NCBI GenBank assembly: GCA_963830205.1
Contig: CAWHLP010000036.1
Coordinates: 43,958-107,957 of the forward strand
Origin: CAVSRC01 sp963830205
GTDB taxonomy: Bacteria; Pseudomonadota; Alphaproteobacteria; Rhizobiales; Kaistiaceae
DNA: 64,000 nt
Reading direction: 5' to 3'
In this document: positions 35,375 through 44,055 of the stretch, one piece after another
Layout of the letters: each line of letters begins with the position of its first letter
How positions within the stretch are numbered: the stretch's first letter is position 1
Program-made: the position numbers and the translations under genes
The notes under the pieces: model-generated
Told to the model about the DNA's origin: nothing
The model's input: only the letters and a program-made list of their open reading frames with translations
Database searches by the model: none

Positions 35375-37360
35375 GTGCCAGGACACGTGCGACCACAGGC
35401 CGACAGTACCAGAACCGACCTGCCGGAACGGCTGAAAGCCGCCGATCTTGCCGCGCCAGCGGTGCGTGGGCCGCACCGGGTGGTTGCCGGCCTTTTCGCT
35501 TTCGCCGCCGGGTTCGGCATTCTCTTCGCCGGCGGCGTCGCCTGGGTCGCGCCGGCCTCGGCGCCGTTCATCGCGCCCCTGGTCGTGTTCGTCGGCGCCA
35601 TCGCCCTGTGGGGCGCATCCCAGGCCGACCACAAGCGCCTGGCGGCCGATCTGGCGCATCTCACGGAAGAGAACCAGCGACTGGCCGAAACTGTCGAGCA
35701 GCTGTCCGATGTCGCCTGGGAGCTGCACGAGAGCGACGAGCGCTATCGCAGCCTGACCGAGGCGCGCCAGCGCGCCGAGGCGGCCAACCAGGCGAAATCG
35801 CGGGTGCTGGCCACCGTCAGCCACGAGTTCCGCACGCCGCTCAACGGCATCCTCGGCCTTACCGGCCTGCTCATGGAGACGCCGTTGACGCCGGACCAGG
35901 AGACCTATGCCCGCGCCGTCCATTCCTCCGGCGAGGCACTGCTGGCGCTGGTCGACGACATGCTCGATTTCTCGCGCATCGAGGCCGGCCGCCTTGAGCT
36001 GCGCCCGGCGCCGACCGATGTCGAAGCGCTCTTGCAGGAGATCGCCGAGCTGCTCGCCGGCCGCGCCCACGCCAAGGGCATCGATATCGCGGCGGAAGTC
36101 GGCGCCGCTCTGCCGCCGATCGTGATGGTCGACCCGGCCCGCCTGCGCCAGGTGCTCATCAACCTCGCCGGCAACGGGGTGAAGTTCACCGAGGCCGGTG
36201 GCGTCACCCTCGCCGCCAAGGTCGCAGGTCCGCCGGCCGAGGGCAGCGTCGCACTCGCCTTCAGCGTCGCCGACACCGGCCCGGGCATTGCGCCGGAGGA
36301 AGCGGAACGCCTGTTCGGCGAGTTCGAACAGTCTGATTCGGCGCTCACCCGCCGCCATGGTGGCGCCGGTCTGGGGCTCGCCATCTCCCGGCGCATCGTG
36401 CGCCAGATGGGCGGCGAACTGACGATGACACCGGCGACAAGTGGCGGCTCGCTCTTCGGCTTCACCCTTGCGCTCGAAGTTGCCCCCGGCGCCCGGCGCC
36501 CGGTTGCCGAGGAGCCGGCGCTTGCCGGCCGCGCGGTACTGATCGTGGCGCCCGCCGGCGCCGAGCCGCCGGTTCTCGCCCGTCACCTTGCCGAAAGCGG
36601 TGCGACGGCGCGGCTTGTCGCCACCGCCAATGAGGCCGCCGGCGTCATCGGCGCTGCCACGGCCGCCGGCCAGCCCCACGATGCCGTCTTGATCGATGCC
36701 CGCGTGGCGCCCGATGCCGCGGCAGCGCTCGCCCGCATCCGCGAGGCAGCGGGTCATCGGGTTCCGGCGGCGGTGCTCATCGAGCCCGGCCGCCGTGGCG
36801 ACATCGAGCATCTGCGCATCGCCGGCTTCGATGCCTATCTCGTCCGTCCCGTGCGGCGCTTGTCACTCGCCGGCATCGTCGGCGATATCCTCGGTGGCGA
36901 CGGCGGCTTCCGTGTCGATCCAAGCGATGCCCGGGCGCGCCAGCCGGCGCCGTCGCGTCGCGCCGGCGCCACGCTCAGCGTGCTTTTGGCCGAAGACAAC
37001 GAGATCAACGCCCTGCTTGCCCGTGCCGTCCTGGAAGGGCTCGGCCACGAGGTCACCGAGGTGCGCGACGGCGTGGCCGCGGTGGCGGCGGCGACCGGTC
37101 GGGTCGCGGGCTTCGATGCCATCCTCATGGATCTGCACATGCCCGGCCTCGACGGGCTCAATGCGGTCCGTGCCATCCGCGAGCACGAACGCGCCGCCGG
37201 CCTGGCGCCGGCCGCCATCCTGGCGGTGACCGCCGACGTTCTCGCCGAGACGCGCACGGAAGCGCGCGCCGCCGGCATCGATGCTGTGCTGGCCAAGCCA
37301 ATGACCCCGGATACGCTCCGGCTCGCTCTGGCGGAGGTGACGGCCCGGGACGCCGCCTGA
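35375..37360 (+). CDS. Membrane-bound hybrid sensor histidine kinase/response regulator
   Basis: A 661-residue hybrid kinase. Two membrane helices (about 37-58 and 63-81) with almost no periplasmic loop lead to a coiled coil (85-140). HisKA follows with the phospho-acceptor H150 in 'VSHEFRTPLNGI', then HATPase_c with N263/N267, 'DTGPGI' (300-305) and 'GAGLGLAI' (330-337). Residues about 385-505 look like a receiver domain lacking a clear phospho-aspartate (pseudo-receiver). The true receiver begins at about 534 with 'LLAEDNEINALLA' and D586 in 'ILMDLHMPG', plus the conserved lysine in 'LAKPMT'. There is no sensory domain outside the membrane, so the signal is probably membrane-borne or cytoplasmic. 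A partner regulator is not adjacent. Confidence 0.93.
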   Translation: MPGHVRPQADSTRTDLPERLKAADLAAPAVRGPHRVVAGLFAFAAGFGILFAGGVAWVAPASAPFIAPLVVFVGAIALWGASQADHKRLAADLAHLTEENQRLAETVEQLSDVAWELHESDERYRSLTEARQRAEAANQAKSRVLATVSHEFRTPLNGILGLTGLLMETPLTPDQETYARAVHSSGEALLALVDDMLDFSRIEAGRLELRPAPTDVEALLQEIAELLAGRAHAKGIDIAAEVGAALPPIVMVDPARLRQVLINLAGNGVKFTEAGGVTLAAKVAGPPAEGSVALAFSVADTGPGIAPEEAERLFGEFEQSDSALTRRHGGAGLGLAISRRIVRQMGGELTMTPATSGGSLFGFTLALEVAPGARRPVAEEPALAGRAVLIVAPAGAEPPVLARHLAESGATARLVATANEAAGVIGAATAAGQPHDAVLIDARVAPDAAAALARIREAAGHRVPAAVLIEPGRRGDIEHLRIAGFDAYLVRPVRRLSLAGIVGDILGGDGGFRVDPSDARARQPAPSRRAGATLSVLLAEDNEINALLARAVLEGLGHEVTEVRDGVAAVAAATGRVAGFDAILMDLHMPGLDGLNAVRAIREHERAAGLAPAAILAVTADVLAETRTEARAAGIDAVLAKPMTPDTLRLALAEVTARDAA

Positions 37361-37369
37361 GGCGTCAGG

Positions 37370-38023
37370 CTATTCGGTGCTGCACTCGCCGGCTTGCGGG
37401 GCGGCCACGGGCGGTGGCGGCGCCGGCTGCTTCTGCTTCTTGACCACCGAGACCAGCGCCGGCCGTAGCACGCGCTCGCCGATGGCATAGCCGGCCTGGA
37501 TCTCCTCGGCGACCGTGCCCGGCTGGGCGCCAGGCATGTCGACCTCGAACATGGCCTGGTGGAAGCTCGGGTCGAATTTCAGCCCCTTGGTCTCCACCCG
37601 CTTGACGCCGAACTTGGTGAGCGACTGCTCGAGCCCGCGCTCGGTCATCTCGACGCCCTCGATCAGCCCGTCCAGCGCCTGGTCACCGCTGCCACGTTGC
37701 TCCTTGGGCACCGCCTCGATGGCCCGGCGCAGGTTGTCCGCCACGACGAGCATGTCGCGGGCGAAGGAGGCGATCGCATACTGCTTCTGGTCAGAGACCT
37801 CGCGCTCGGTGCGCCGGCGCAGGTTCTCCATCTCCGCCAGCGTGCGCAGCAGCTTGTCCTTCATGTCCGCCACCTCGGTCCTGAGCGCTGTCGCTTCGTC
37901 CACCGGGGCGGGGCCCGCATCGTTGGCCGCCGCTGGCGCGGCTGCTGCCGGCGCGGTGGCCGGCGCCTCGTCGGGCTGTTTTTCGGGCGTGGTCGGGGTT
38001 TCGTCGGCCATCATCCGTTCCAT
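37370..38023 (-). CDS. grpE: Nucleotide exchange factor GrpE
   Basis: GrpE (217 aa) speeds ADP release from DnaK. The N-terminal Ala/Pro-rich disordered part (1-42) precedes the long dimerising helix ('LRTEVADMKDKLLRTLAEMENLRRRTEREV') and the beta-wing domain ('LKFDPSFHQAMFEVDMPGAQPGTVAEEIQAGYAIGERVLRPALVSVVKK'). The tail is Pro-rich. It is convergent with the histidine kinase. A terminator-like hairpin (38084-38099) separates it from coaA. MERMMADE allows start choices a few codons apart. Confidence 0.95.
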   Translation of the reverse strand: MERMMADETPTTPEKQPDEAPATAPAAAAPAAANDAGPAPVDEATALRTEVADMKDKLLRTLAEMENLRRRTEREVSDQKQYAIASFARDMLVVADNLRRAIEAVPKEQRGSGDQALDGLIEGVEMTERGLEQSLTKFGVKRVETKGLKFDPSFHQAMFEVDMPGAQPGTVAEEIQAGYAIGERVLRPALVSVVKKQKQPAPPPPVAAPQAGECSTE

Positions 38024-38076
38024 GCAATTTGTCGGTTCGGTTCGGGGTTCGGCCCGTATGTCATGTCATGTGCCGG

Positions 38077-38099
38077 AAAAATCAAGCGGCAAGCCGCTT
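38077..38099 (-). terminator. Rho-independent terminator after coaA
   Basis: Read on the minus strand, the sequence is AAGCGGCTTGCCGCTT (seven-base perfect arms) followed by GATTTTTCC, a stem with a T run. It lies 6 bases after the coaA stop and before the grpE start, so it should end transcripts of the his-coaA operon and give grpE its own promoter between 38024 and 38076. Confidence 0.72.
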
Positions 38100-38105
38100 C
38101 CGCCA

Positions 38106-39065
38106 TCACAGGCGCCTGAGCGCAACCTCTTCGATGGCGTGGTCGGGGCCCTTGGTGAGAATCAGGTCGGCGCGGGGCCGCGTCGGCAGGATGTTGTCGA
38201 ACAGGTTGACCAGGTTGATGCGTGTCCACAGCCCCAACGCGATCTCCTTGGATTCCATGTCGCTCAGCGTCGCATAGCGGTGGAAATAGGACTTCGGATC
38301 CTGGAAAGCCGTCCCGCGCAGGCTGAGGAAACGCTCCACGTACCAGCGCCTGACGTCGGCCTCGTCGGCGTCGAGATAGACCGAGAAATCGAAGTAGTCG
38401 GAGACGAAGGGCACGACCCGCCCGTCGCGCGGCAGGCGCGAGGTCTGCAGCACGTTCAGCCCCTCGAGGATGAGGATGTCCGGCCGGTCGATGCTGATCG
38501 TCTCGCCCGGCACGATGTCGTAGGAGAGGTGCGAGTAGACCGGCGCGGTGACGTGCGCCTTGCCCGCCTTGATGTCGCGCAGGAAGGCAAGCAGCGCCGA
38601 AAGGTCGTAGCTCTCCGGGAAGCCCTTGCGCTCCATCAGCCCTTCGCGCAGCAGCACCGCGTTGGGCAGCAGGAAGCCGTCGGTGGTAACCAGATCGACC
38701 TTGGGCGTGTTCGGCCAGCGCCTGAGCAGGGCCCTGAGCACGCGGGCCGACGTCGATTTGCCCACCGCAACCGATCCGGCGATGGCAATGATGTAGGGCG
38801 TTACCCCTTCGGTGGTGCCGAGGAACGTGCGGGTCGCCTGGTGCAGCCCCTGCGCGGCGCCGACATAGAGGCTGAGAAGGCGCGACAGCGGCAGATAGAT
38901 CTCGACCACGTCGTTGAGCGAGATCGGGTCGTTGAGGCCGCGCAGCCGGATGAGGTCCTCGGCGGAGAGCGTCATCGGCGTATCGGCGCGCAGCTTCGCC
39001 CATTCCTCCCGGGTGAAGCTCCGGTGCGGCGAGAGATCGGAGGAGGGGGCCGCCAGGTCCATCAC
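38106..39065 (-). CDS. coaA: Type I pantothenate kinase
   Basis: CoaA (319 aa) phosphorylates pantothenate, the first and regulated step of coenzyme A synthesis. The P-loop GSVAVGKST is at 97-105, followed by 'VDLVTTDGFLLPN', 'GFPESYDLSALL' and 'PDILILEGLNVLQ'. 'YDIVPGETISIDRPD' and 'FDNILPTRPRADLIL' are family signatures. The start (39065 or the next codon, 39062) overlaps the end of hisE. With coaE at 16990, both ends of the CoA pathway are in the window. Confidence 0.96.
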   Translation of the reverse strand: MMDLAAPSSDLSPHRSFTREEWAKLRADTPMTLSAEDLIRLRGLNDPISLNDVVEIYLPLSRLLSLYVGAAQGLHQATRTFLGTTEGVTPYIIAIAGSVAVGKSTSARVLRALLRRWPNTPKVDLVTTDGFLLPNAVLLREGLMERKGFPESYDLSALLAFLRDIKAGKAHVTAPVYSHLSYDIVPGETISIDRPDILILEGLNVLQTSRLPRDGRVVPFVSDYFDFSVYLDADEADVRRWYVERFLSLRGTAFQDPKSYFHRYATLSDMESKEIALGLWTRINLVNLFDNILPTRPRADLILTKGPDHAIEEVALRRL

Positions 39066-39394
39066 ACCGGCTTCTTTCCGCGCGCCGCCTTCTCGGCGAG
39101 CCCGCTCTGGCTGGTGCGCTTCTCAAGTTCGCCCATCACATCCGACAGCTTCACGCCGCCCGCATTGAGCATCACCAGCAGGTGATAGAGCACGTCGGCG
39201 GCCTCCGCCCTCAGGGCCCGCTTGTTGCCGCTCACCGCCGCCAGCGCCGCCTCGAACGCCTCCTCGCCGAACTTCTTGGCCGTCTGTTCCACGCCGCGCG
39301 CCAGCAGCCGCGCCGTGTAGGACGATTCGGGGTCAGCCTTGCGGGCGCGCTTGGCGATGATTGCGGCAAGATCGGCAAGGGTGAAATCGCTCAT
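39062..39394 (-). CDS. hisE: Phosphoribosyl-ATP pyrophosphatase
   Basis: HisE (110 aa) hydrolyses phosphoribosyl-ATP to phosphoribosyl-AMP, the second step of histidine synthesis. The MazG-like metal-binding helices are seen in 'KKFGEEAFEAALAAVSG' and 'LRAEAADVLYHLLVMLNAGG', with the acidic residues E-E-xx-E and E-xx-D. It lies 7 bases after hisF and overlaps coaA. The separate hisI is not in this window, as is normal for the group. Confidence 0.95.
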   Translation of the reverse strand: MSDFTLADLAAIIAKRARKADPESSYTARLLARGVEQTAKKFGEEAFEAALAAVSGNKRALRAEAADVLYHLLVMLNAGGVKLSDVMGELEKRTSQSGLAEKAARGKKPV

Positions 39395-39401
39395 GGGTTC
39401 C

Positions 39402-40178
39402 TCAGCCGTCCAGCCGCACCGGCACGCCGAAGGCCGCCATGTGCTCCTTCGCCTGGCGGATGGTAAAGGTGCCGAAATGGAATATCGAGGCCGCCAGCAC
39501 GGCGGAAGCGTGGCCCTCGGTCACGCCCTCGACCAGGTGGTCGAGCGTGCCCACCCCGCCCGAGGCAACCACGGGAATCGACACCGCGTCGGCTATCGTG
39601 CGGGTCAGCGCCAGGTCGAAACCGTCCTTGGTGCCGTCGCGGTCCATCGAGGTGAGCAGGATCTCGCCGGCGCCGAGGCGGGCCACCTCCTCGGCATAGG
39701 CAACCGCATCGATGCCGGTCGGGTTGCGGCCGCCATGGGTGAACACCTCGAAGCGCGGCGCGTCGCCCTCGCGGTTGACCCGCTTGGCGTCGATGGCGAC
39801 CACGATCGCCTGCGCGCCGAACTTCTCGCTGGCCTCCGCCACGATGCGCCGGTCGCTGACCGCCGCCGTGTTGATCGACACCTTGTCGGCGCCGGCCAGC
39901 ATCAGCGCGCGCACGTCCTCCACGGTCCGCACACCGCCACCCACCGTCACCGGCATGAAGCACTGCTCGGCCGTGCGCGCCACCACGTCGAGCAGGATGT
40001 TCCTCTCCTCATGGCTGGCGGTGATGTCGAGGAAGCACAGCTCGTCGGCGCCGGCGGCGTCATAGGCGCGCGCCGCCTCGACCGGATCGCCGGCGTCGGT
40101 CAGGTCGACGAAGCGCACGCCTTTGACGACGCGGCCGTCCTTGACGTCGAGGCAGGGGATGACGCGGGTCTTCAGCAT
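39402..40178 (-). CDS. hisF: Imidazole glycerol phosphate synthase subunit HisF
   Basis: HisF (258 aa) is the cyclase half of imidazole glycerol phosphate synthase. It uses ammonia from HisH to make IGP and AICAR. Catalytic D11 ('CLDVKDG') and D130 ('VVAIDAKR') are present, as are the phosphate-binding loops 'VGGGVRT' and 'ASGGVG'. The ATG at 40178 matches the family start 'MLKTRVIPCLDVKDG'. A 25-base copy of its own start lies 95 bases upstream, in the unusually wide gap to hisA. Confidence 0.96.
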   Translation of the reverse strand: MLKTRVIPCLDVKDGRVVKGVRFVDLTDAGDPVEAARAYDAAGADELCFLDITASHEERNILLDVVARTAEQCFMPVTVGGGVRTVEDVRALMLAGADKVSINTAAVSDRRIVAEASEKFGAQAIVVAIDAKRVNREGDAPRFEVFTHGGRNPTGIDAVAYAEEVARLGAGEILLTSMDRDGTKDGFDLALTRTIADAVSIPVVASGGVGTLDHLVEGVTEGHASAVLAASIFHFGTFTIRQAKEHMAAFGVPVRLDG

Positions 40179-40268
40179 GGCACACCGGCCTCGACGATTC
40201 GTCCGCTTTGCCCGTCCTCGCGCAAGCGCTGTGGGCGGGCGGGGAGGCAGGGGATGACGCGGGTCTTC
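40149..40268 (-). repeat. Duplicated hisF start region (25-base direct repeat)
   Basis: An identical 25-base sequence occurs at 40149-40173 (inside hisF, encoding K-T-R-V-I-P-C-L) and at 40244-40268, with a 95-base period. The upstream copy is preceded by an ATG at 40276 that overlaps the hisA stop (ATGA). It opens a 34-codon frame (40276 to 40172) beginning M-T-Q-K-T-R-V-I-P-C-L whose TGA overlaps the present hisF ATG. It looks like a relic of the original hisF start. Confidence 0.8.
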
Positions 40269-40272
40269 TGGG

Positions 40273-41010
40273 TCATGCCGCCTCCCGCTCGCGGATGAGC
40301 TTCAACGCTGCGGCCGGGTCGAGCCGGCCGTCATAGAGGGCGCGGCCGGCGATGGCGCCTTCCAGGATCGCGCAGTCGGGCTCCAGCAAGCGCTTGATGT
40401 CCATAATCGATGCCAGGCCGCCGGAGGCGATGACCGGCATCTTCACCGCATGGGCGAGCTTCAACGTGGCGGAAATGTTGAGGCCCTTGAGCAGTCCGTC
40501 GCGCTCGATGTCGGTGTAGATGATCGCCGCCACGCCGGCGTCCTCGAAGCGGCGGGCGAGCGCGGTGGCGTCCATCTCGGTCGTCTCGGCCCAGCCGGAG
40601 ACCGCCACGCGGCCGCCGCGGGCGTCGATGCCGACGGCGACCTGGGCCGGGAAGGCACGTGCCGCGGCCTTGACCAGGTCAGGATTGTTGACCGCCACCG
40701 TGCCCAGGATCACCCGGGCGATGCCTTTGGCGAGCCAGCCCTCGATTCCCGCAAGATCGCGGATGCCGCCGCCGAGCTGCACCGGCAACTTGGTCGCAGC
40801 GAGGATCGCGTCGACCGCTTCACCGTTCACTGAGCGCCCTTCAAAGGCGCCGTTGAGGTCGACCACGTGCAGCCTCTGGAAGCCGGCTTCGGCGAAGGCG
40901 CGCGCCTGCGCGCCCGGATCGCGGTTGAAGGTCGTCGCCTGGGCCATGTCGCCCTGCACCAGGCGAACGCAGGCGCCGTCCTTCAGGTCGATGGCGGGGA
41001 AGAGGATCAC
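40273..41010 (-). CDS. hisA: Phosphoribosylformimino-AICAR-phosphate isomerase
   Basis: HisA (about 245 aa) isomerises ProFAR to PRFAR in histidine synthesis. It has a half-barrel-duplicated TIM fold like HisF. D8 ('FPAIDLKDG') and D129 ('VGIDARGG') are the catalytic pair. I chose the GTG at 41010 because it gives the family start (M)ILFPAIDLKDG and overlaps the hisH stop as GTGA; the frame is open three codons further, to a GTG at 41019. Confidence 0.95.
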   Translation of the reverse strand: MILFPAIDLKDGACVRLVQGDMAQATTFNRDPGAQARAFAEAGFQRLHVVDLNGAFEGRSVNGEAVDAILAATKLPVQLGGGIRDLAGIEGWLAKGIARVILGTVAVNNPDLVKAAARAFPAQVAVGIDARGGRVAVSGWAETTEMDATALARRFEDAGVAAIIYTDIERDGLLKGLNISATLKLAHAVKMPVIASGGLASIMDIKRLLEPDCAILEGAIAGRALYDGRLDPAAALKLIREREAA

Positions 41011-41657
41011 GGCCGCCACTCCAGGAAATTGGCAAGCAGCCTGAGGCCCAGCTTCTGGCTCTTCTCCGGGTGGAACTGGGTGCCGGCGACATTGCCGCGC
41101 GCCACGATCGCGGTCACCGACCCGCCATAGTCGGCGACCGCCGCCACGTCGTCCTCGCGTGCCGCGACCAGGTGAAAGCCGTGCAGGAAATAGGCGTGCC
41201 AGCCCTCGGATCCGAGCGAAATGCCCTCGAACAGCGGGTGCCGGCGCATCGCCGTCATGGTGTTCCAGCCCATGTGCGGAACTTTCAGCGCCGGATCATC
41301 GGGCGTGATGGCCCGCACCTCGCCAGGGATGCGGTCGAGCCCCTGCGTCACCGCGTGCTCGACGCCGCGGGTGGCGAGCAGCTGCATGCCGACGCAGATG
41401 CCGAAGAACGGCTGGCCGCGCGTGTCGATCGTCTCGTTGATCGCCTCGATCATGCCGGGGATCGCATCGAGGTTGCGCTTGCAGTCGGCAAAGGCGCCAT
41501 CGCCCGGCAGCACCACGCGGTCGGCGCGGGCGACGACCTCCGGATCGGCGGTGATGATCACGTCCTCGCTCACGCCCCTCTCGGCGATGGCATGCTGGAA
41601 TGCCTTCTCCGCCGAGCGCAGGTTGCCGGCGCCGTAGTCGATGATGGCGACGCTCAT
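41007..41657 (-). CDS. hisH: Imidazole glycerol phosphate synthase subunit HisH
   Basis: HisH (216 aa) is the glutaminase that feeds ammonia to HisF. The class I amidotransferase triad is C88 ('FGICVGMQLL'), H196 and E198 ('TQFHPEKSQ'). The start 'MSVAIIDYGAGNLRS' is diagnostic. It is coupled to DUF2628 upstream (ATGA) and to hisA downstream (GTGA). Confidence 0.96.
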   Translation of the reverse strand: MSVAIIDYGAGNLRSAEKAFQHAIAERGVSEDVIITADPEVVARADRVVLPGDGAFADCKRNLDAIPGMIEAINETIDTRGQPFFGICVGMQLLATRGVEHAVTQGLDRIPGEVRAITPDDPALKVPHMGWNTMTAMRRHPLFEGISLGSEGWHAYFLHGFHLVAAREDDVAAVADYGGSVTAIVARGNVAGTQFHPEKSQKLGLRLLANFLEWRP

Positions 41658-42172
41658 GCCGCACCTCCCGGCGCCGGGAACAGGCCGATCACGTCGCCGC
41701 TCTCGGCCACGATCCTTGCCGGTTCGGACGGAGTGCCTGCCGGAGCTTGCGCCGGCGGGGGCGCGCTCGCGCGCGCCGTGGGCGGCGGGGCAGGGGGCCG
41801 CCACTGGCTGAAGAAGCGGAGCTCCGCTTCCTCGCGCCGCCCTTCCGCCACGCCGACGAAATCGTAACCGAGCGCCGACAGCTTCCAGCGCCTGAGCGCG
41901 TTGGCTTCGAGCGCGAAGAGCAGGTGCATGAGGATGAGCACCGCCCACGGCAGCGAGCCGCCGACCTTGCTGCCGACGATGCTGATGGCAAGGCTCGCCG
42001 CCAGATAGACCACGAAGACCAGCCACATGCGCCGGAAGAGCAACCACAGCTCGGGGATGAACAAGGCTGGCCAGCAGAAGCCGTCCTTGACGAAGACGAA
42101 GCGCACCGGGTCCGGCGCGGTCTCGCCGGGCTTCAGCGGTGGTGCGAAGACGGTATAGAGCGGCATCGCCAT
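41654..42172 (-). CDS. DUF2628 domain-containing membrane protein
   Basis: A 172-residue protein with 'YTVFAPPLKPGETAPDPVRFVFVKDGFCWPALFIPELWLL' at the start, two or three membrane segments (about 48-66, 75-88), the DUF2628 ending 'EANALRRWKLSALGYDFVGVAEGR' and a Pro/Ala-rich tail. The function is unknown. It sits within the his operon, between hisB (4 bases away) and hisH (ATGA overlap), a conserved position in Hyphomicrobiales. Confidence 0.9.
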   Translation of the reverse strand: MAMPLYTVFAPPLKPGETAPDPVRFVFVKDGFCWPALFIPELWLLFRRMWLVFVVYLAASLAISIVGSKVGGSLPWAVLILMHLLFALEANALRRWKLSALGYDFVGVAEGRREEAELRFFSQWRPPAPPPTARASAPPPAQAPAGTPSEPARIVAESGDVIGLFPAPGGAA

Positions 42173-42176
42173 CGCC

Positions 42177-42770
42177 TCAGCCCCTCAGACTGCCCTTGGT
42201 CGATGGCACTGCCTTCGGCTGGCGCGGGTCGATGGCGACCGCGGCCCGCAAGGCGCGCGCCAGTGCCTTGAAGCAGGTCTCGGCAATGTGGTGGTTGTTG
42301 CGGCCGTAGAGGTTCTCGATGTGCAGCGTGATCCCGGCGTTCTGCGCGAAGGCCTGGAAGAACTCGCGGAACAGCTCGCTGTCCATCTCGCCGATCTTGC
42401 CGCGCGTGAAGGTCACCTTCCAGACCAGATAGGGCCGCCCGGAGATGTCGATCGCCACGCGCGTCATCGCCTCGTCCATCGGCAGGTGGACGTCGGCATA
42501 GCGGGTGATGCCCTTCATGTCGCCGAGCGCCTCGCGGACCGCCTGGCCCAGCGCGATGCCGACATCCTCGACCGTGTGGTGCTGGTCGACGTGCAGGTCG
42601 CCCTTGGCCGCAATCGTCACGTCGATCAGGCTGTGACGGGCGATCTGCTCCAGCATGTGGTCGAAGAAGCCGACCCCGGTGGCGATGCTGGCCTTGCCGG
42701 CGCCGTCCAGGTCGACGCTGACCGAGATGTCGGTTTCCTTGGTTTTGCGCGTGATGGTGGCGCGGCGCAT
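42177..42770 (-). CDS. hisB: Imidazoleglycerol-phosphate dehydratase
   Basis: HisB (197 aa) dehydrates imidazole glycerol phosphate to imidazole acetol phosphate. The manganese-binding motifs are 'GVGFFDHMLEQIARHS' and 'DQHHTVEDVGIALG', then 'AFAQNAGITLHIENLYGRNNHHIAETCFKALARAL'. It is the monofunctional form without the phosphatase domain. First gene of the hisB-DUF2628-hisHAFE-coaA operon; its promoter should be in the 221-base gap shared with the divergent reductase at 42992. Confidence 0.97.
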   Translation of the reverse strand: MRRATITRKTKETDISVSVDLDGAGKASIATGVGFFDHMLEQIARHSLIDVTIAAKGDLHVDQHHTVEDVGIALGQAVREALGDMKGITRYADVHLPMDEAMTRVAIDISGRPYLVWKVTFTRGKIGEMDSELFREFFQAFAQNAGITLHIENLYGRNNHHIAETCFKALARALRAAVAIDPRQPKAVPSTKGSLRG

Positions 42771-42991
42771 GTGAGCTCTCTCCTTGGCGTCGGCCTTGTA
42801 TCAGGCCCCTGGCGGGATTGCCACATTTGCCAGACGGCCCGCTATGGGCCGGGCCGGCGCAGCGTGCTATGGTTGCCACTGCCCGGCGTCCGCGCGGGCG
42901 CCCTCGCTCCAACGCCAGATCACGATCGGCATCGGCTGCTGACCGGTCACCGCGCCCGGGCCAAGCGCCGTTCCACATGTGGAGAACTGCA

Positions 42992-44011
42992 ATGGAATAC
43001 CGACAACTGGGCAAGACCGGGCTCAAGGTCAGCGAGCTCTGCCTCGGCGCCATGACCTTCGGCCGCGAGTGCGACGAGGAGCTGAGCTTCCGCCTGCTCG
43101 ACCGCTTTACCGAGCGCGGCGGCAACTTCATCGACACCGCCGACGTCTACAGCCGCGGCCGCTCCGAGGAGATCGTCGGCAACTGGCTGAAGACCAGGGA
43201 CCGCGACGATATCGTTCTGGCCACCAAGGTGCGTTTCGGCACCGATGATCCGGCCAACCGTCGGCCGAACCGCTTCGGCCTGTCGCGCAAGCACATCATG
43301 GCCGAGGTCGACGCCAGTCTCACGCGCCTCAAGACCGATTACATCGATCTCTACCAGGTCCACATGTGGGATCCGGTGACACCGCTGGAGGAGACGCTGT
43401 CGACGCTCAACGACCTCGTGCGCGCCGGCAAGGTCCGCTACATCGGCGCCAGCAACTATTCCGGCGGGCAGTTGCAGAAGGCGATCGACATCTCCAAGGC
43501 CCACGGCTGGGAGCCCTTCACCTGTCTGCAGGCGCTTTACAACCTTCTCGACCGCGAGCTGGAATGGGAGCTCTTGCCGATCGCCCGCGACGAGGGCCTC
43601 GGCGTGCTGCCGTGGAGCCCGCTACGCGGCGGCTGGCTGTCGGGCAAGTACCGTCGCGGCATGACCGCGCCGGTCGCCGGCGCCCGCATCGAGATCGCCA
43701 GCAAGCAGGGCTGGAGCGAGACCTGGGAGCGCTACGCCAACGAGTTCACCTGGGGTGTGGTCGACGCGCTCTTCGCCATCGGCGAGGACCGCGGCAAGGA
43801 GCCTGTCCAGGTGGCGCTCAACTGGCTGCTGCGCCAGAGAGGCGTCACCGCGCCGATCATCGGCGCCCGCACCATGGCGCAGCTTGAGAGCAATCTCGGC
43901 GCCACCGGCTGGGAGCTGACCTCCGAGGACATCAACCGCCTCAACGCTGCCAGCGATCGCCCGCTGCCCTATCCTTACGAATTCCACGCCAGGGCAGGCG
44001 CGCGCGACTGA
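42992..44011 (+). CDS. Aldo/keto reductase (YajO/Tas-like)
   Basis: An aldo/keto reductase of 339 aa with a full catalytic tetrad: D48, Y53 ('FIDTADVYSRGRSEEIVG'), K79 ('LATKVRFG') and H124 ('YQVHMWD'). It resembles the larger AKR subgroup with an inserted region ('SGKYRRGMTAP'), often called YajO- or PhcD-like, acting on varied carbonyls. GGAGA at 42981-42985 precedes the ATG at 42992. It is divergent from hisB. The substrate is unknown; it differs from the reductase at 17934. Confidence 0.9.
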   Translation: MEYRQLGKTGLKVSELCLGAMTFGRECDEELSFRLLDRFTERGGNFIDTADVYSRGRSEEIVGNWLKTRDRDDIVLATKVRFGTDDPANRRPNRFGLSRKHIMAEVDASLTRLKTDYIDLYQVHMWDPVTPLEETLSTLNDLVRAGKVRYIGASNYSGGQLQKAIDISKAHGWEPFTCLQALYNLLDRELEWELLPIARDEGLGVLPWSPLRGGWLSGKYRRGMTAPVAGARIEIASKQGWSETWERYANEFTWGVVDALFAIGEDRGKEPVQVALNWLLRQRGVTAPIIGARTMAQLESNLGATGWELTSEDINRLNAASDRPLPYPYEFHARAGARD

Positions 44012-44055
44012 CCGGTGCCCGCCGCGGGGGCGAGTTTGATTCCGCCGCAACCGTC

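Noticed and set aside
35378..35392. parS-like CACGTG near the kinase start
   Set aside because: Only the central six bases match; the flanking TTT/AAA arms are missing.
34094..36811. 905-codon minus-strand frame across comM and the histidine kinase
   Set aside because: Covers two genuine plus-strand genes and their gap; composition is typical of an antisense shadow.
42835..42851. Hairpin CGGCCC-GCTAT-GGGCCG in the hisB-reductase gap
   Set aside because: Short, GC-only stem without a T run in a GC-rich gap; not convincing as a terminator or attenuator. No his leader peptide with repeated His codons was seen.
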